Source of the DNA: UBA1858 sp965658595
GTDB lineage: Bacteria; Pseudomonadota; Gammaproteobacteria; UBA4575
Direction: 5' to 3'
Assembly (NCBI GenBank): GCA_965658595.1
Contig: CBFHSW010000080.1
Location: forward strand, 1 to 22,313
DNA length: 22,313 bases
The notes under the pieces are model-generated. The model was not told the origin of the DNA. It worked only from the letters and a program-made list of their open reading frames with translations, and did no database searches. Shown here in pieces: positions 15,518-22,313 of the stretch (its first letter is position 1; the number at the start of each line of letters is the position of its first letter). Made by a program: the position numbers and the translations under genes.

Positions 15518-16236
15518 TGCAGATTATTCGCTCCGCTTTATTTACCGTCATTATGACGGTGGCGACTTGCTTGTGGGTAATTCCGTGTATCGTTGCGCGC
15601 TTATTTCCCTACCGTATTTGTTTTGCCATAGTCTCTGGCTGGTGCACCTTCAATGTCACATGCGCACGTTTAATCTGTGGTATTAATTATGAAATCAGTG
15701 GTTTAGAAAACATCCCTGATCAACCTTGTGTGATCATGTCTAATCACCAGTCTACATGGGAAACCTTAGCTTACCCCTCAATTTTTCCAACTCTCACTTG
15801 GGTGATCAAAAAAGAATTATTATACGTACCATTTTTTGGCTGGGGCATTGCTTCAACACAACCCATTGCCTTGGATCGTAAGCAAGGAAAACGTGCACTT
15901 AAACAGTTAGTCAAAGATGGCCGCAAAAAAATAAGTCTTGGCCGTTATGTTCTGATTTTCCCTGAAGGAACGCGCATTCCTTATGGAGAGGAACGACCTT
16001 TAAAAGCTGGAGGCTTCATGCTTGCGAAACAAGCTAAAGTGAATATTCTTCCCGTCGCCCATGATTCTGGTCGTCTCTGGCCTAGGAGAGGCTTTTTGAA
16101 AACGCCCGGCACCATCCATTTGAAAATTGGTCCAGTCATTAATACTAGTGACGCCTCCTCTGATGAGTGTCGCCAACGATATGCGCATTGGCTAAAAACG
16201 GCTGTTAACGAGATTGCATTGAAAACTAAGCCATAA
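15514..16236 (+). CDS. plsC: 1-acyl-sn-glycerol-3-phosphate acyltransferase family protein
   Basis: Membrane-associated acyltransferase of phospholipid synthesis, 240 residues. An N-terminal hydrophobic segment (about 8-27) is followed by the acyltransferase motifs: block I NHQSTWE at 77-83 (catalytic H78, with Glu in place of the more common Asp), block II around GIASTQPIALDR, block III FPEGTR at 149-154, and block IV ILPVAHDSG. This HX4E form is usual in the gammaproteobacterial homologues located next to gmhB. The start overlaps the gmhB stop as ATGA, which suggests translational coupling. A terminator lies 47 bp after the stop. Whether it acts on lysophosphatidate or on another lyso-lipid cannot be told from the sequence. 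Confidence 0.93.
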   Translation: MMQIIRSALFTVIMTVATCLWVIPCIVARLFPYRICFAIVSGWCTFNVTCARLICGINYEISGLENIPDQPCVIMSNHQSTWETLAYPSIFPTLTWVIKKELLYVPFFGWGIASTQPIALDRKQGKRALKQLVKDGRKKISLGRYVLIFPEGTRIPYGEERPLKAGGFMLAKQAKVNILPVAHDSGRLWPRRGFLKTPGTIHLKIGPVINTSDASSDECRQRYAHWLKTAVNEIALKTKP

Positions 16237-16282
16237 TCTACAGCTGTGAGCATCACTTCAGGCTGGCCATGCTAGATACCTT

Positions 16283-16321
16283 AATAGGCTAGTGCTTTGC
16301 ATTTTCTTTAGCCTATTTTTT
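16283..16321 (+). terminator. Rho-independent terminator after plsC
   Basis: Nine-base arms AATAGGCTA (16283-16291) and TAGCCTATT (16309-16317) are perfectly complementary around a 17-base loop, and the 3' arm runs into a stretch of six T residues (16316-16321). It ends the glyQ-glyS-gmhB-plsC unit and separates it from the SulP gene. Confidence 0.85.
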
Positions 16322-16348
16322 GCACCCTTACAGCCCATAATCAATAAG

Positions 16349-16364
16349 AATATGCTAATATGCT
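16349..16364 (+). promoter_or_regulatory. Possible promoter -10 region of the SulP gene
   Basis: AATATGCT occurs twice in direct tandem here, giving an extended -10-like sequence TGCTAATAT. It is the best promoter-like sequence after the plsC terminator and lies about 115-130 bp before the SulP start. No good -35 is seen, so confidence is low. Confidence 0.3.
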
Positions 16365-16370
16365 CGCCCT

Positions 16371-16432
16371 CATTTAGCCGCGCAGCAGTACTTGTACCAC
16401 TTATGTGAAACTTGCATCGTAAGGGCTAAATG
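16371..16432 (+). promoter_or_regulatory. Long inverted repeat in the SulP leader, possible structured RNA element
   Basis: CATTTAGCC (16371-16379) and GGCTAAATG (16424-16432) are perfect nine-base complements enclosing 44 bases, inside which GTACTTGTAC and short complementary stretches could form further helices. The element ends 46 bp before the SulP start and is followed by a T-rich run at 16443-16449. I do not recognise it as a known riboswitch class. It could equally be a chance inverted repeat or a protein-binding site. Confidence 0.35.
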
Positions 16433-16478
16433 ATTCCACAGTGTTTTTTACTTATTGTGTCGTCAGAAAGGACCCCTA

Positions 16479-18236
16479 TTGAACTCATTAAATGTGATTG
16501 CCCAACGTTTACTTCATCGCATCCTCCCTTTCCGTGCATGGATCAGTGAACTTAAAGACCCTAACGTACTGCGTGCCGATTTAATCGCCGGTATTTCCGT
16601 AGCTTTGGTACTTGTACCTCAATCCATGGCATACGCACAATTAGCTGGTCTACCTGCATACTACGGACTATATGCCTCGTTTTTACCTGTTATGGTGGCC
16701 TCATTATTTGGATCTTCACGCCAAGTACACACTGGTCCTGTGGCGGTAGTGTCATTATTGACAGCATCTGCATTGGCCCCACTAGCCACAGATCCCGCCA
16801 ATTATGCTGCTTATGCCATCATGCTGGCGTTGATGGTAGGAGTATTTCAGTTATCTCTAGGTCTATTACAACTGGGCTTCTTCGTAGATTTTCTGTCACA
16901 CCCAGTGGTGGTTGGTTTTACTAATGGGGCGGCCATTATTATTGCCACTTCTCAGTTAGGTAAAATTTTTGGTGTTACTGCGGAGCGCTCCGAGCACCAC
17001 TATGAAACCGTGATACGAACACTCGAAGCTGCACTACAAAATACACATATGCCGACTTTAGCATTTGGTATTGCAGCTATTGTCATTATGGTGGTACTGA
17101 AAAAATATGCGCCTAAGATTCCTGGTGTATTAGCAGCAGTGGCTCTCACAACCATCGCATCTTGGTTACTTAAGTTTGAACAATCAGGCGGTAAAGTCGT
17201 CGGCACGGTGCCACAGGGTTTGCCTGCTTTTTCTATGCCTGACATCGATCTTGAGATTGCCTCACAATTACTTGTCAGTGCCATTACAATCGGTTTGATT
17301 GGCTTTACTGAAGCCATTTCAGTAGCCAAAGCGATTGCCGCACAAACTCGTCAACGTCTAGATGCTAATCAAGGTTTAGTGGGCCAGGGTCTGGCCAACA
17401 TCACTGCTAGTTTGTTCCAAGGTTATGCGGTTTCTGGCTCATTCTCACGTTCTGCGATTAACTTAAGCGCGGGCGCAAAGACAGGTTTTGCAGCCATTGC
17501 CAGTGGTTTTGTGGTGATGCTCACGTTGCTGTTCTTAACACCTTTGCTTTATCATCTTCCACAGCCAACACTAGCTGCGGTCATTATCTTAGCGGTATTT
17601 AATTTAATTAAGTTCAAGCCAATTAAATATGCCTGGAAGGTACAAAAGCATGATGCTGTAGTATCTGTTATTACATTCCTACTTACCTTGGCTCTTGCAC
17701 CACATTTAGAGCAAAGTATATTGGTAGGTGTGATTTTATCGATGGCACTGTATATCTATCGCACTATGCGTCCTCGTATTTGCATACTTTCATTCCGTAA
17801 AGACGGCACGCTGGCAGATGCAGAAGCTAATATTCTTCAAACCTGTCCAAAGATGTCTATCATCCGTTTTGATGGACCACTATTCTTTGCTAACACAGGT
17901 TACTTTGAGGAGAAGGTTCTGGAGCGTGTTGCCTCTAAGCCTGATTTGAAATTCATTATCATTGATGCGGAGGGTATCAATGAAATTGATGCCACAGGTG
18001 AGGAGATGCTGCATCAACTTGCTGTGCGCTTACATAGCTTGAATATTGAATTCTTATTCTGTCGCACTAAAAAACAGGTAATGGATATTTTCCTAAAGAC
18101 AGGCTTTGCTAGTGATGCTTGGTTAGATCATTTCCATCACACTGAACAACAGGCGATCCGTTTTGCATTGGAAAAAATTGAGCCTTGTTCTGCAAACACA
18201 CAGTGTCCACTATGCACAACGGTAACTGTTAAATAA
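16479..18236 (+). CDS. SulP-family anion transporter with STAS domain
   Basis: Inner-membrane transporter of the SLC26/SulP family (sulfate, bicarbonate or another anion; substrate not readable). The 585-residue product has the signature VPQSMAYAQLAGLPAYYGLYAS near residues 46-67 (key residues PQSMAYA and YYGLY), many membrane segments up to about 430, and GFTEAISVAKAIA and YAVSGSFSRSAIN in the core. A cytoplasmic STAS domain follows at about 450-560. The tail carries three cysteines, C570, C576 and C579 (CSANTQCPLC), which is unusual. The start was taken as the TTG at 16479 because AGGA lies six bases upstream; another in-frame TTG at 16455 lacks this. The gene stands alone between the plsC terminator and the convergent trmB. 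Confidence 0.92.
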   Translation: MNSLNVIAQRLLHRILPFRAWISELKDPNVLRADLIAGISVALVLVPQSMAYAQLAGLPAYYGLYASFLPVMVASLFGSSRQVHTGPVAVVSLLTASALAPLATDPANYAAYAIMLALMVGVFQLSLGLLQLGFFVDFLSHPVVVGFTNGAAIIIATSQLGKIFGVTAERSEHHYETVIRTLEAALQNTHMPTLAFGIAAIVIMVVLKKYAPKIPGVLAAVALTTIASWLLKFEQSGGKVVGTVPQGLPAFSMPDIDLEIASQLLVSAITIGLIGFTEAISVAKAIAAQTRQRLDANQGLVGQGLANITASLFQGYAVSGSFSRSAINLSAGAKTGFAAIASGFVVMLTLLFLTPLLYHLPQPTLAAVIILAVFNLIKFKPIKYAWKVQKHDAVVSVITFLLTLALAPHLEQSILVGVILSMALYIYRTMRPRICILSFRKDGTLADAEANILQTCPKMSIIRFDGPLFFANTGYFEEKVLERVASKPDLKFIIIDAEGINEIDATGEEMLHQLAVRLHSLNIEFLFCRTKKQVMDIFLKTGFASDAWLDHFHHTEQQAIRFALEKIEPCSANTQCPLCTTVTVK

Positions 18237-18292
18237 GTAGCTTTAGATAACGATCTATCTGACTTATTTTGTCACGCGATAGAATAAGTCAG
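18231..18292. terminator. Interlocking hairpins between convergent sulP and trmB ends
   Basis: Two inverted repeats share one arm. AAATAAGT (18231-18238) pairs with ACTTATTT (18262-18269), with AGATA/TATCT (18245-18249 and 18256-18260) inside and a short T run at its end on the plus strand. CTGACTTATT (18259-18268) also pairs perfectly with AATAAGTCAG (18283-18292), which lies within the last codons of trmB. The first hairpin would serve sulP transcripts; the second is the stronger for minus-strand transcripts but lacks a T run. Confidence 0.55.
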
Positions 18293-18953
18293 ACACTATA
18301 TGACCTTTACGTAAGCCTCTTTGTTCGAAGCGTGTAGCAGGGCGCTTTAATCCTAATGGATTTGTCTCACACTCTAACGGCTGCAGGCTATCTTCTAGTT
18401 GCAGCACTTGTATTCGCATGAACTTAATATAAGGCTGCCAATCACTGGCCAAATGTAATACCGCGTCTGCCTGCATACTTTTCACCACCACTTCTAAAAA
18501 TTCTCTCTGTACTAAGCGACGTTTTTTATGTTTCTGTTTTGGCCAAGGGTCAGGAAACCACACCATCATTCCAGCTAGCTGATTATCCGCAACTTTCTTA
18601 CCGATGAATTCAATCGCATCAGTATTCACTATGCGTATGTTGTTTAACTCTAGCTGATGTATCTTTTGCAGTACCGCACCTATACCGGGGCGATATACTT
18701 CTATACCTACAAAATTGTAATCTGGTTTTTGCTGTGCTATTGAGATAAGTGAATCACCGGCACCGAACCCAACATCTACGATTAATGGTTGTACCTGATC
18801 AAAATAGTAATTTAAGTCGCTATTATCGGGAATGTCAGCATCGATACCATAGGCTGACCAATGTTGGTCTAGTGCGCGTTTTTGCGCATCCGTGAAGCGT
18901 CCCTCACGTATCACAAAACTGCGAATGGTGCGTTTAAGGCTGGGTCCTAACAT
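18264..18953 (-). CDS. trmB: tRNA (guanine-N7-)-methyltransferase
   Basis: SAM-dependent enzyme that makes 7-methylguanosine at position 46 of tRNA. The 229-residue product (E. coli 239) has the SAM-binding motif VDVGFGAGDSL at about 59-69, VGIEVYRPG, and the family signature WFPDPWPKQKHKKRR at about 132-146. It begins 3 bp after thiG, and the order thiS-thiG-trmB is the same as in Pseudomonas, so the three form one operon despite the unrelated function. The 3' end is embedded in an inverted repeat shared with the convergent sulP end. Confidence 0.96.
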   Translation of the reverse strand: MLGPSLKRTIRSFVIREGRFTDAQKRALDQHWSAYGIDADIPDNSDLNYYFDQVQPLIVDVGFGAGDSLISIAQQKPDYNFVGIEVYRPGIGAVLQKIHQLELNNIRIVNTDAIEFIGKKVADNQLAGMMVWFPDPWPKQKHKKRRLVQREFLEVVVKSMQADAVLHLASDWQPYIKFMRIQVLQLEDSLQPLECETNPLGLKRPATRFEQRGLRKGHIVSDLFYRVTK

Positions 18954-18956
18954 CGG

Positions 18957-19769
18957 CTATGAACTAATTGTGTCTCCGATCGGAGAAGAAGCTGATGCAA
19001 AGCGACGTTTAGGCATGCGCCCTGAGCAATAAGCTAATCGACCTGCCAGTATCGCGTGCTTCATGGCTGTTGCCATCATTACTGGATCCTGTGCCTGTGC
19101 GATGGCAGTATTCATCAGCACTCCATCACAACCTAACTCCATAGCGATAGCCGCATCGGAGGCTGTTCCCACACCCGCATCCACCAAGATCGGTACCTGC
19201 GCATTTTCAATAATTGTCAGTATGTTGTATGGATTTTGTATGCCTAAGCCAGAGCCGATAGGTGCCGCCAATGGCATCACCGCAACACAACCTATATCTT
19301 CCAACTGTTTAGCAATAATCGGATCATCATTGGTGTATACCATGACATCAAAGTCTTCTTTGACCAATATTTTAGCCGCTTTGATGGTGTCGATTACATT
19401 CGGTAATAATGTTTTTTGATCAGCTAGTACTTCCAGCTTAACCAAATTGTGGCCATCTAATAACTCTCGCCCCAAATGACACACTCTAATGGCATCCTCA
19501 GAGGTGAAACATCCCGCGGTATTGGGTAACAGAGTAAACTCATCCATGGGGATGTAGTCGAGCAAATTAGCCTGTTCTGAACTCTGCCCAATATTAGTTC
19601 TACGCAATGCGACTGTGACTATTTCTGCACCACTGGCTTGAATGGCCGTGCGAGTCTGCTGAAAGTCTTGGTATTTACCCGTCCCCACTAACAGGCGTGA
19701 CTGGAACTCATAGCCAGCAATTTTCAGTGTTTGCGAATACTTTTGCTGCTTGTCTGTATTTTCAACCAT
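18957..19769 (-). CDS. thiG: Thiazole synthase ThiG
   Basis: Forms the thiazole phosphate moiety of thiamine from 1-deoxy-D-xylulose 5-phosphate, dehydroglycine and the sulfur of ThiS thiocarboxylate. The 270-residue product is a TIM barrel with RLLVGTGKYQDF, VALRR, LLPNTAGC, the Schiff-base lysine K111 in LVKLEV, and the phosphate-binding PLAAPIGSGLGI and VDAGVGTASDAA. It starts 5 bp after the thiS stop; the GGTGG coding for the ThiS tail can act as the ribosome binding site. The dehydroglycine supplier ThiO is encoded at 20934-21938, while ThiF and other partners are outside the window. Confidence 0.97.
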   Translation of the reverse strand: MVENTDKQQKYSQTLKIAGYEFQSRLLVGTGKYQDFQQTRTAIQASGAEIVTVALRRTNIGQSSEQANLLDYIPMDEFTLLPNTAGCFTSEDAIRVCHLGRELLDGHNLVKLEVLADQKTLLPNVIDTIKAAKILVKEDFDVMVYTNDDPIIAKQLEDIGCVAVMPLAAPIGSGLGIQNPYNILTIIENAQVPILVDAGVGTASDAAIAMELGCDGVLMNTAIAQAQDPVMMATAMKHAILAGRLAYCSGRMPKRRFASASSPIGDTISS

Positions 19770-19774
19770 GACTG

Positions 19775-19975
19775 TTAGCCACCACCTACGGCTTGGATGA
19801 TTTCAACATGATCTCCCTCAGAGAGCTGAAATCCATTATGGTTTGATCGACTAATAACATCTTTATTGACCTCAATGGCAATACGTTTGTGATCTAAGCC
19901 TAACTCGGCTAACAACTGTGTAATGGTGGTCTTTGTTGGCAGTTGTTGTAGTTGGCCATTAACTGTGATCTGCAT
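19775..19975 (-). CDS. thiS: Sulfur carrier protein ThiS
   Basis: Ubiquitin-fold sulfur carrier of 66 residues, the normal size. It ends in VGGG, one Gly more than the usual GG tail whose terminal carboxylate is adenylated by ThiF and turned into a thiocarboxylate. Other marks are MQITVNGQ at the start and IAIEVNKDVISRS in the middle. It is the first gene of the thiS-thiG-trmB operon. There is no clear Shine-Dalgarno. No THI-box (TPP riboswitch) is visible in the 386 bp upstream, so thiamine control, if any, must act by other means. Confidence 0.95.
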   Translation of the reverse strand: MQITVNGQLQQLPTKTTITQLLAELGLDHKRIAIEVNKDVISRSNHNGFQLSEGDHVEIIQAVGGG

Positions 19976-20361
19976 ATGTCTGTTTTATTAGGTATTGTGG
20001 GTCACTGGGTAGCGAGCTCGGTATTAACAGAGCTTCCTGTGCCAGTTTATTTATGAATCCTATGTATAGCCAGTACTGGCAGCAATTAACGAGTACTTAT
20101 ATTAAGGCACTCGACACTATATCTCACAATAATATAGTGGCACTCACCTGGCATGCTGGCAAGTATCATCATGGATTGCTTGGAAATCAAAATACCAGAA
20201 ATGTATGAAAAGAATAGTCACATCATTTCTAATCTGATTGAGCATAGCCTTGCGGATAGCTATTCAGTGCTGATTTGCAGAGGAGTATTGCCATTTAAGA
20301 CGGTATGACTTTCAAGTGAGAAGGTCATACCATCGGTATCAGTGAGATTAATGACTCTTAT
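19976..20361. other. 386-bp stretch without a confident gene, rich in inverted repeats
   Basis: This gap between thiS and the MarR gene must hold the thiS promoter but has no clear consensus elements. It contains a 12-bp palindrome GCCAGTACTGGC (20069-20080), a hairpin CACTATAT/ATATAGTG with a nine-base loop (20115-20139) and a stronger hairpin at 20302-20331. Three short plus-strand frames look mildly protein-like (19976-20056, 26 residues; 20053-20208, 51 residues; 20153-20308, 51 residues), but none has a good ribosome binding site or a family I recognise. They may be chance, a degraded gene or small genes. Confidence 0.5.
20302..20331. other. Strong hairpin downstream of the MarR gene
   Basis: GGTATGAC (20302-20309) pairs with GTCATACC (20324-20331), and the inner bases TTTC/GAAG extend the stem to 12 pairs with one G-T pair and a six-base loop. 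It lies 30 bp after the MarR gene stop on the minus strand and could end that transcript, but no T run follows on either strand. Confidence 0.45.
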
Positions 20362-20775
20362 TTAGAGATTTTTAGCCAACTCATCTAACTCATTCAAGCC
20401 AACTTTAACGACTTTGACGCCTTTGGCTGTTAACACTACATCAACCACGCGTCGATCTGTCTTACTACGCTCTCGAGTGATGTAACTAAGTGATTCCAAC
20501 TGATCTAAATAGCGGCTGATGGTGGCAGGCTCAACTTGTAGATGTTGTGCAACAGCCGCAGGTGTAACCGCATGTTCACTCCATAATGTCACTAGCACTT
20601 GCCATAAATTATAGTTAATACCATGACGTGCTACCTTTTTACTGATGCCGTGACCAATCTGACGTGCCATGACACTTACATCAATCAGTAAGTTGGCGCG
20701 GTCCTTGACGGGTGTGCGCATATCTTTTAGTTTTTTTGGCACAATATCTTTATTAAAGTCTCTCGTTGTGATCAT
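20362..20775 (-). CDS. MarR-family transcriptional regulator
   Basis: A 137-residue winged-helix regulator. The dimerisation helices flank a helix-turn-helix at about 71-93 (TPAAVAQHLQVEPATISRYLDQL) and a wing at about 98-117 with the MarR signature SKTDRRVVDVVLTAKG. A basic, Lys-rich N-terminus of about 25 residues precedes the domain. GGGGAT eight bases before the ATG is the likely ribosome binding site. The gene is divergent from thiO across 158 bp that contain the palindrome at 20843-20854, so it may regulate thiO and itself. The ligand cannot be inferred. Confidence 0.92.
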   Translation of the reverse strand: MITTRDFNKDIVPKKLKDMRTPVKDRANLLIDVSVMARQIGHGISKKVARHGINYNLWQVLVTLWSEHAVTPAAVAQHLQVEPATISRYLDQLESLSYITRERSKTDRRVVDVVLTAKGVKVVKVGLNELDELAKNL

Positions 20776-20842
20776 ATATCTATCCCCAGGCTGATCGTTT
20801 CTAAAGTGGCTGCATTATCTCGTTTTATTGAGTTAAATACAT

Positions 20843-20854
20843 GTTATTAATAAC
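20843..20854. promoter_or_regulatory. 12-bp palindrome between the MarR gene and thiO, candidate operator
   Basis: GTTATTAATAAC is perfectly self-complementary and AT-rich, the type of site MarR proteins bind. It lies in the divergent intergenic region, 67 bp before the MarR gene start and 79 bp before thiO. Binding is inferred from position. No TPP riboswitch is visible in this region. Confidence 0.4.
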
Positions 20855-20933
20855 GATATTTACAATCTTTTACAGCTATGAACTATTTACATGCGATTAT
20901 GATGTGCTTCGCAATTATTAAAACCAATAACGT

Positions 20934-21938
20934 ATGAAATCCAAGGTTTACTTGATAGGCGGCGGTCTCATAGGACTATACAGCGCTTATGCACTGACCC
21001 AAAAGGGTGCGCAGGCCATCATTATTGATCAAAGTACAATCGGTTCGGAGTGTTCAACTGCGGCTGGAGGAATACTTTCACCACTACCGCCCTGGAACTA
21101 TCCTGAATCTTTACATGAATACTTGCCCGCCGTGAGCAAAACCTATGCACAACTTGCCCAGCAATTGCAGAGAGATACTCAGATGGATATCGAATATCAA
21201 TCTTGTGGAATGCGTATATTTTGTCCACAGCATGAGCTAGTCATCGGCGCTAATTGGTGTCAACAACATCAAACACGCCACTTAGTTGAACACAACTCTC
21301 TGTATCTTCCTGATGTAGCACAGCTCAATCCCGCCGCATTAGTCCAAGCTATGCACAAAAAATTGATTGAATGTGGTGTCGAGTTTATGGAAAACACTCA
21401 AGTGGGAGCCTGTCATGTGAAGCAGGGCCAACTGCAAGGAATTAACACATCACGTGGCTATCTTGAGTGTGAGACTTTACTTTGGACAACGGGGGCTTGG
21501 GCTAATCGTTTATCTCAGCAGGCTGGCGATATAAATGCACCCAATGTACGCCCGATAAAAGGACAAATGATAACCTTTGCTTGCCCTGATATTACTTTAA
21601 AGGAGATCCTTTACAAAGATGGCCACTACCTAATACCGCGTAAAAATGGCTTCATCATGGCCGGCAGTACCCTGGAGGACAGTGGATTTGATAAGTCTAC
21701 GACAGCCGCAGCACTGCAAGCATTGACTCAGCGTTCTATTCAATTAATCCCTGAACTTGCCAATGCATCGATCACTGCCCATTGGTCAGGTTTACGTCCT
21801 TATTCAGACAACAAATTGCCTATCGTACAAGCTCATTCTGAAGTACAAGGCTTGTATTTAAATTGTGGTCATCATCGTTATGGTATTTGCATGGCGCCTT
21901 ATAGCGCTGAAAAAATTACCCAGCTCATTCTTAAATAA
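20934..21938 (+). CDS. thiO: FAD-dependent glycine oxidase ThiO
   Basis: D-amino-acid-oxidase-family flavoenzyme expected to oxidise glycine to iminoacetate (dehydroglycine), with O2 as acceptor, for thiazole synthesis by ThiG. The 334-residue product has the dinucleotide-binding GGGLIG at 9-14 with D32 closing the fold, STAAGGILSPLPPW near the flavin, the GHYLIPRKNGFIMAGSTLEDSGFD segment (key residues GHYLIPR and GSTLED) typical of ThiO, and SGLRPYSDNKLPIV with GHHRYGI at the C-terminus. Its presence near thiS-thiG supports ThiO over other DAO-family oxidases. It is divergent from a MarR-family gene and has only a weak ribosome binding site. Confidence 0.9.
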   Translation: MKSKVYLIGGGLIGLYSAYALTQKGAQAIIIDQSTIGSECSTAAGGILSPLPPWNYPESLHEYLPAVSKTYAQLAQQLQRDTQMDIEYQSCGMRIFCPQHELVIGANWCQQHQTRHLVEHNSLYLPDVAQLNPAALVQAMHKKLIECGVEFMENTQVGACHVKQGQLQGINTSRGYLECETLLWTTGAWANRLSQQAGDINAPNVRPIKGQMITFACPDITLKEILYKDGHYLIPRKNGFIMAGSTLEDSGFDKSTTAAALQALTQRSIQLIPELANASITAHWSGLRPYSDNKLPIVQAHSEVQGLYLNCGHHRYGICMAPYSAEKITQLILK

Positions 21939-22134
21939 AATTCTTCACACATTACTCCTGTGGCCATGATTACTATGAGCTAATTCGCTCATAACAATCT
22001 CCATATATCTGTAACAAATATCACAGACAAAAGCTATTTTGACTGCCACCCTTATTCGCACAGTTTTTATATTGTTACCCAAAAAAATTAAACCACTGTG
22101 GCATATTATTCATGAATGTATCTATCCAACCATC
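21939..22134. other. Intergenic stretch after thiO
   Basis: No gene is supported here. A small hairpin, ATGAGC/GCTCAT at 21975-21992 with a six-base loop, lies 37 bp after the thiO stop; it has no T run and is at best a weak terminator. The remainder is AT-rich and includes a run of seven A residues near 22081. Confidence 0.45.
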
Positions 22135-22302
22135 TCACATTGTTAAACACCGCGGATTAATCGCACTCAGCGCACTTGGCGCTACAGTCCGTAATGATCC
22201 ATTGACGTCTTGTGAGCCTATATCTAAAATTTTTATTTTATTGCTATTCTTTACATAGGTCTGAAAAAATAATTGTCCAAATTGCATTGCCGTGTCATGC
22301 AT
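22135..22302 (-). pseudogene. N-terminal fragment of a class I SAM-dependent methyltransferase
   Basis: Read on the minus strand from an ATG at 22302, a 55-codon frame begins MHDTAMQFGQLFFQTYV and reaches KILDIGSQDVNGSLR at about residues 24-38. LDIGSxDxNG is SAM-binding motif I, and the MHD...FGxLFFxTY lead is what I recall for the N-terminus of one Methyltransf_11-like group. After residues TVAP the resemblance ends and a TGA follows; the expected continuation (a GVD motif II and the rest of a domain of about 200 residues) is not seen in any frame toward thiO. The frame is also open from the ATG to the window edge, so an earlier start is possible. A short remnant is the best reading; a real 55-residue protein is unlikely. 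Confidence 0.5.
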
Positions 22303-22313
22303 TTTTTCTATCC

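Noticed and set aside
19976..20361. TPP riboswitch in front of thiS
   Set aside because: I looked on the minus strand for the CTGAGA and CTGATCTGG-type core and found neither.
22140..22190. Integron attC-like site (GTTAAAC with nearby inverted repeats)
   Set aside because: Only one half resembles the attC core; the paired RYYYAAC site at the proper distance and an integrase are not visible.
22112..22258. Plus-strand frame of 48 codons near the window end
   Set aside because: It has no ribosome binding site or recognisable motif and overlaps the minus-strand frame that carries a methyltransferase motif.

Overview
The window is chromosomal DNA from a gammaproteobacterium with a moderately low GC content (low forties by eye). 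It has no rRNA, tRNA, CRISPR array, phage or transposase gene that I can see. The gene set and order match blocks known from Pseudomonas and relatives: secB-grx-rhodanese facing envC-ctpA; trmL and ntrC-ntrB-DUF4124-glnA; glyQ-glyS-gmhB-plsC; and thiS-thiG-trmB. I cannot name the genus.

Layout from left to right. (1) 16-2660, minus strand: envC then ctpA, for cell-envelope maintenance. (2) 2748-5310, plus strand: an ArsR-family regulator, a membrane-anchored rhodanese, glutaredoxin, secB and gpsA, tightly packed. The regulator has the two cysteines of the SqrR/BigR/HlyU persulfide sensors and sits behind a perfect 16-bp palindrome, so this may be a persulfide-responsive operon. gpmI, which separates rhodanese from envC in Pseudomonas, is not here. 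(3) 5311-6712: trmL (minus) and a class 1B dihydroorotate dehydrogenase (plus) whose start codons share one CATG; trmL also abuts gpsA stop to stop. (4) 6740-11583, minus strand: glnA, a DUF4124 protein, ntrB and ntrC, forming the nitrogen regulatory block. glnA has a sigma-54 promoter and two NtrC boxes, and ntrB has another box. (5) 11981-16236, plus strand: glyQ, glyS, a gmhB variant without the usual zinc loop, and plsC, closed by a terminator. (6) 16479-18236, plus strand: a SulP transporter with a STAS domain and a possible structured leader. (7) 18264-19975, minus strand: thiS-thiG-trmB. (8) 20362-21938: a MarR-family regulator divergent from thiO. (9) 21939-22313: non-coding DNA and, on the minus strand, what looks like the first 40 or so residues of a SAM methyltransferase that then runs into a stop.

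Functional links: NtrB-NtrC control glnA through visible sites. ThiO, ThiS and ThiG all serve synthesis of the thiazole part of thiamine, but no THI-box riboswitch is visible in front of either transcription unit. The most unusual items are the SqrR-like regulator with its operator, the shared start codon of trmL and the dihydroorotate dehydrogenase, the class 1B enzyme itself, the zinc-loop-less GmhB, and the truncated methyltransferase.
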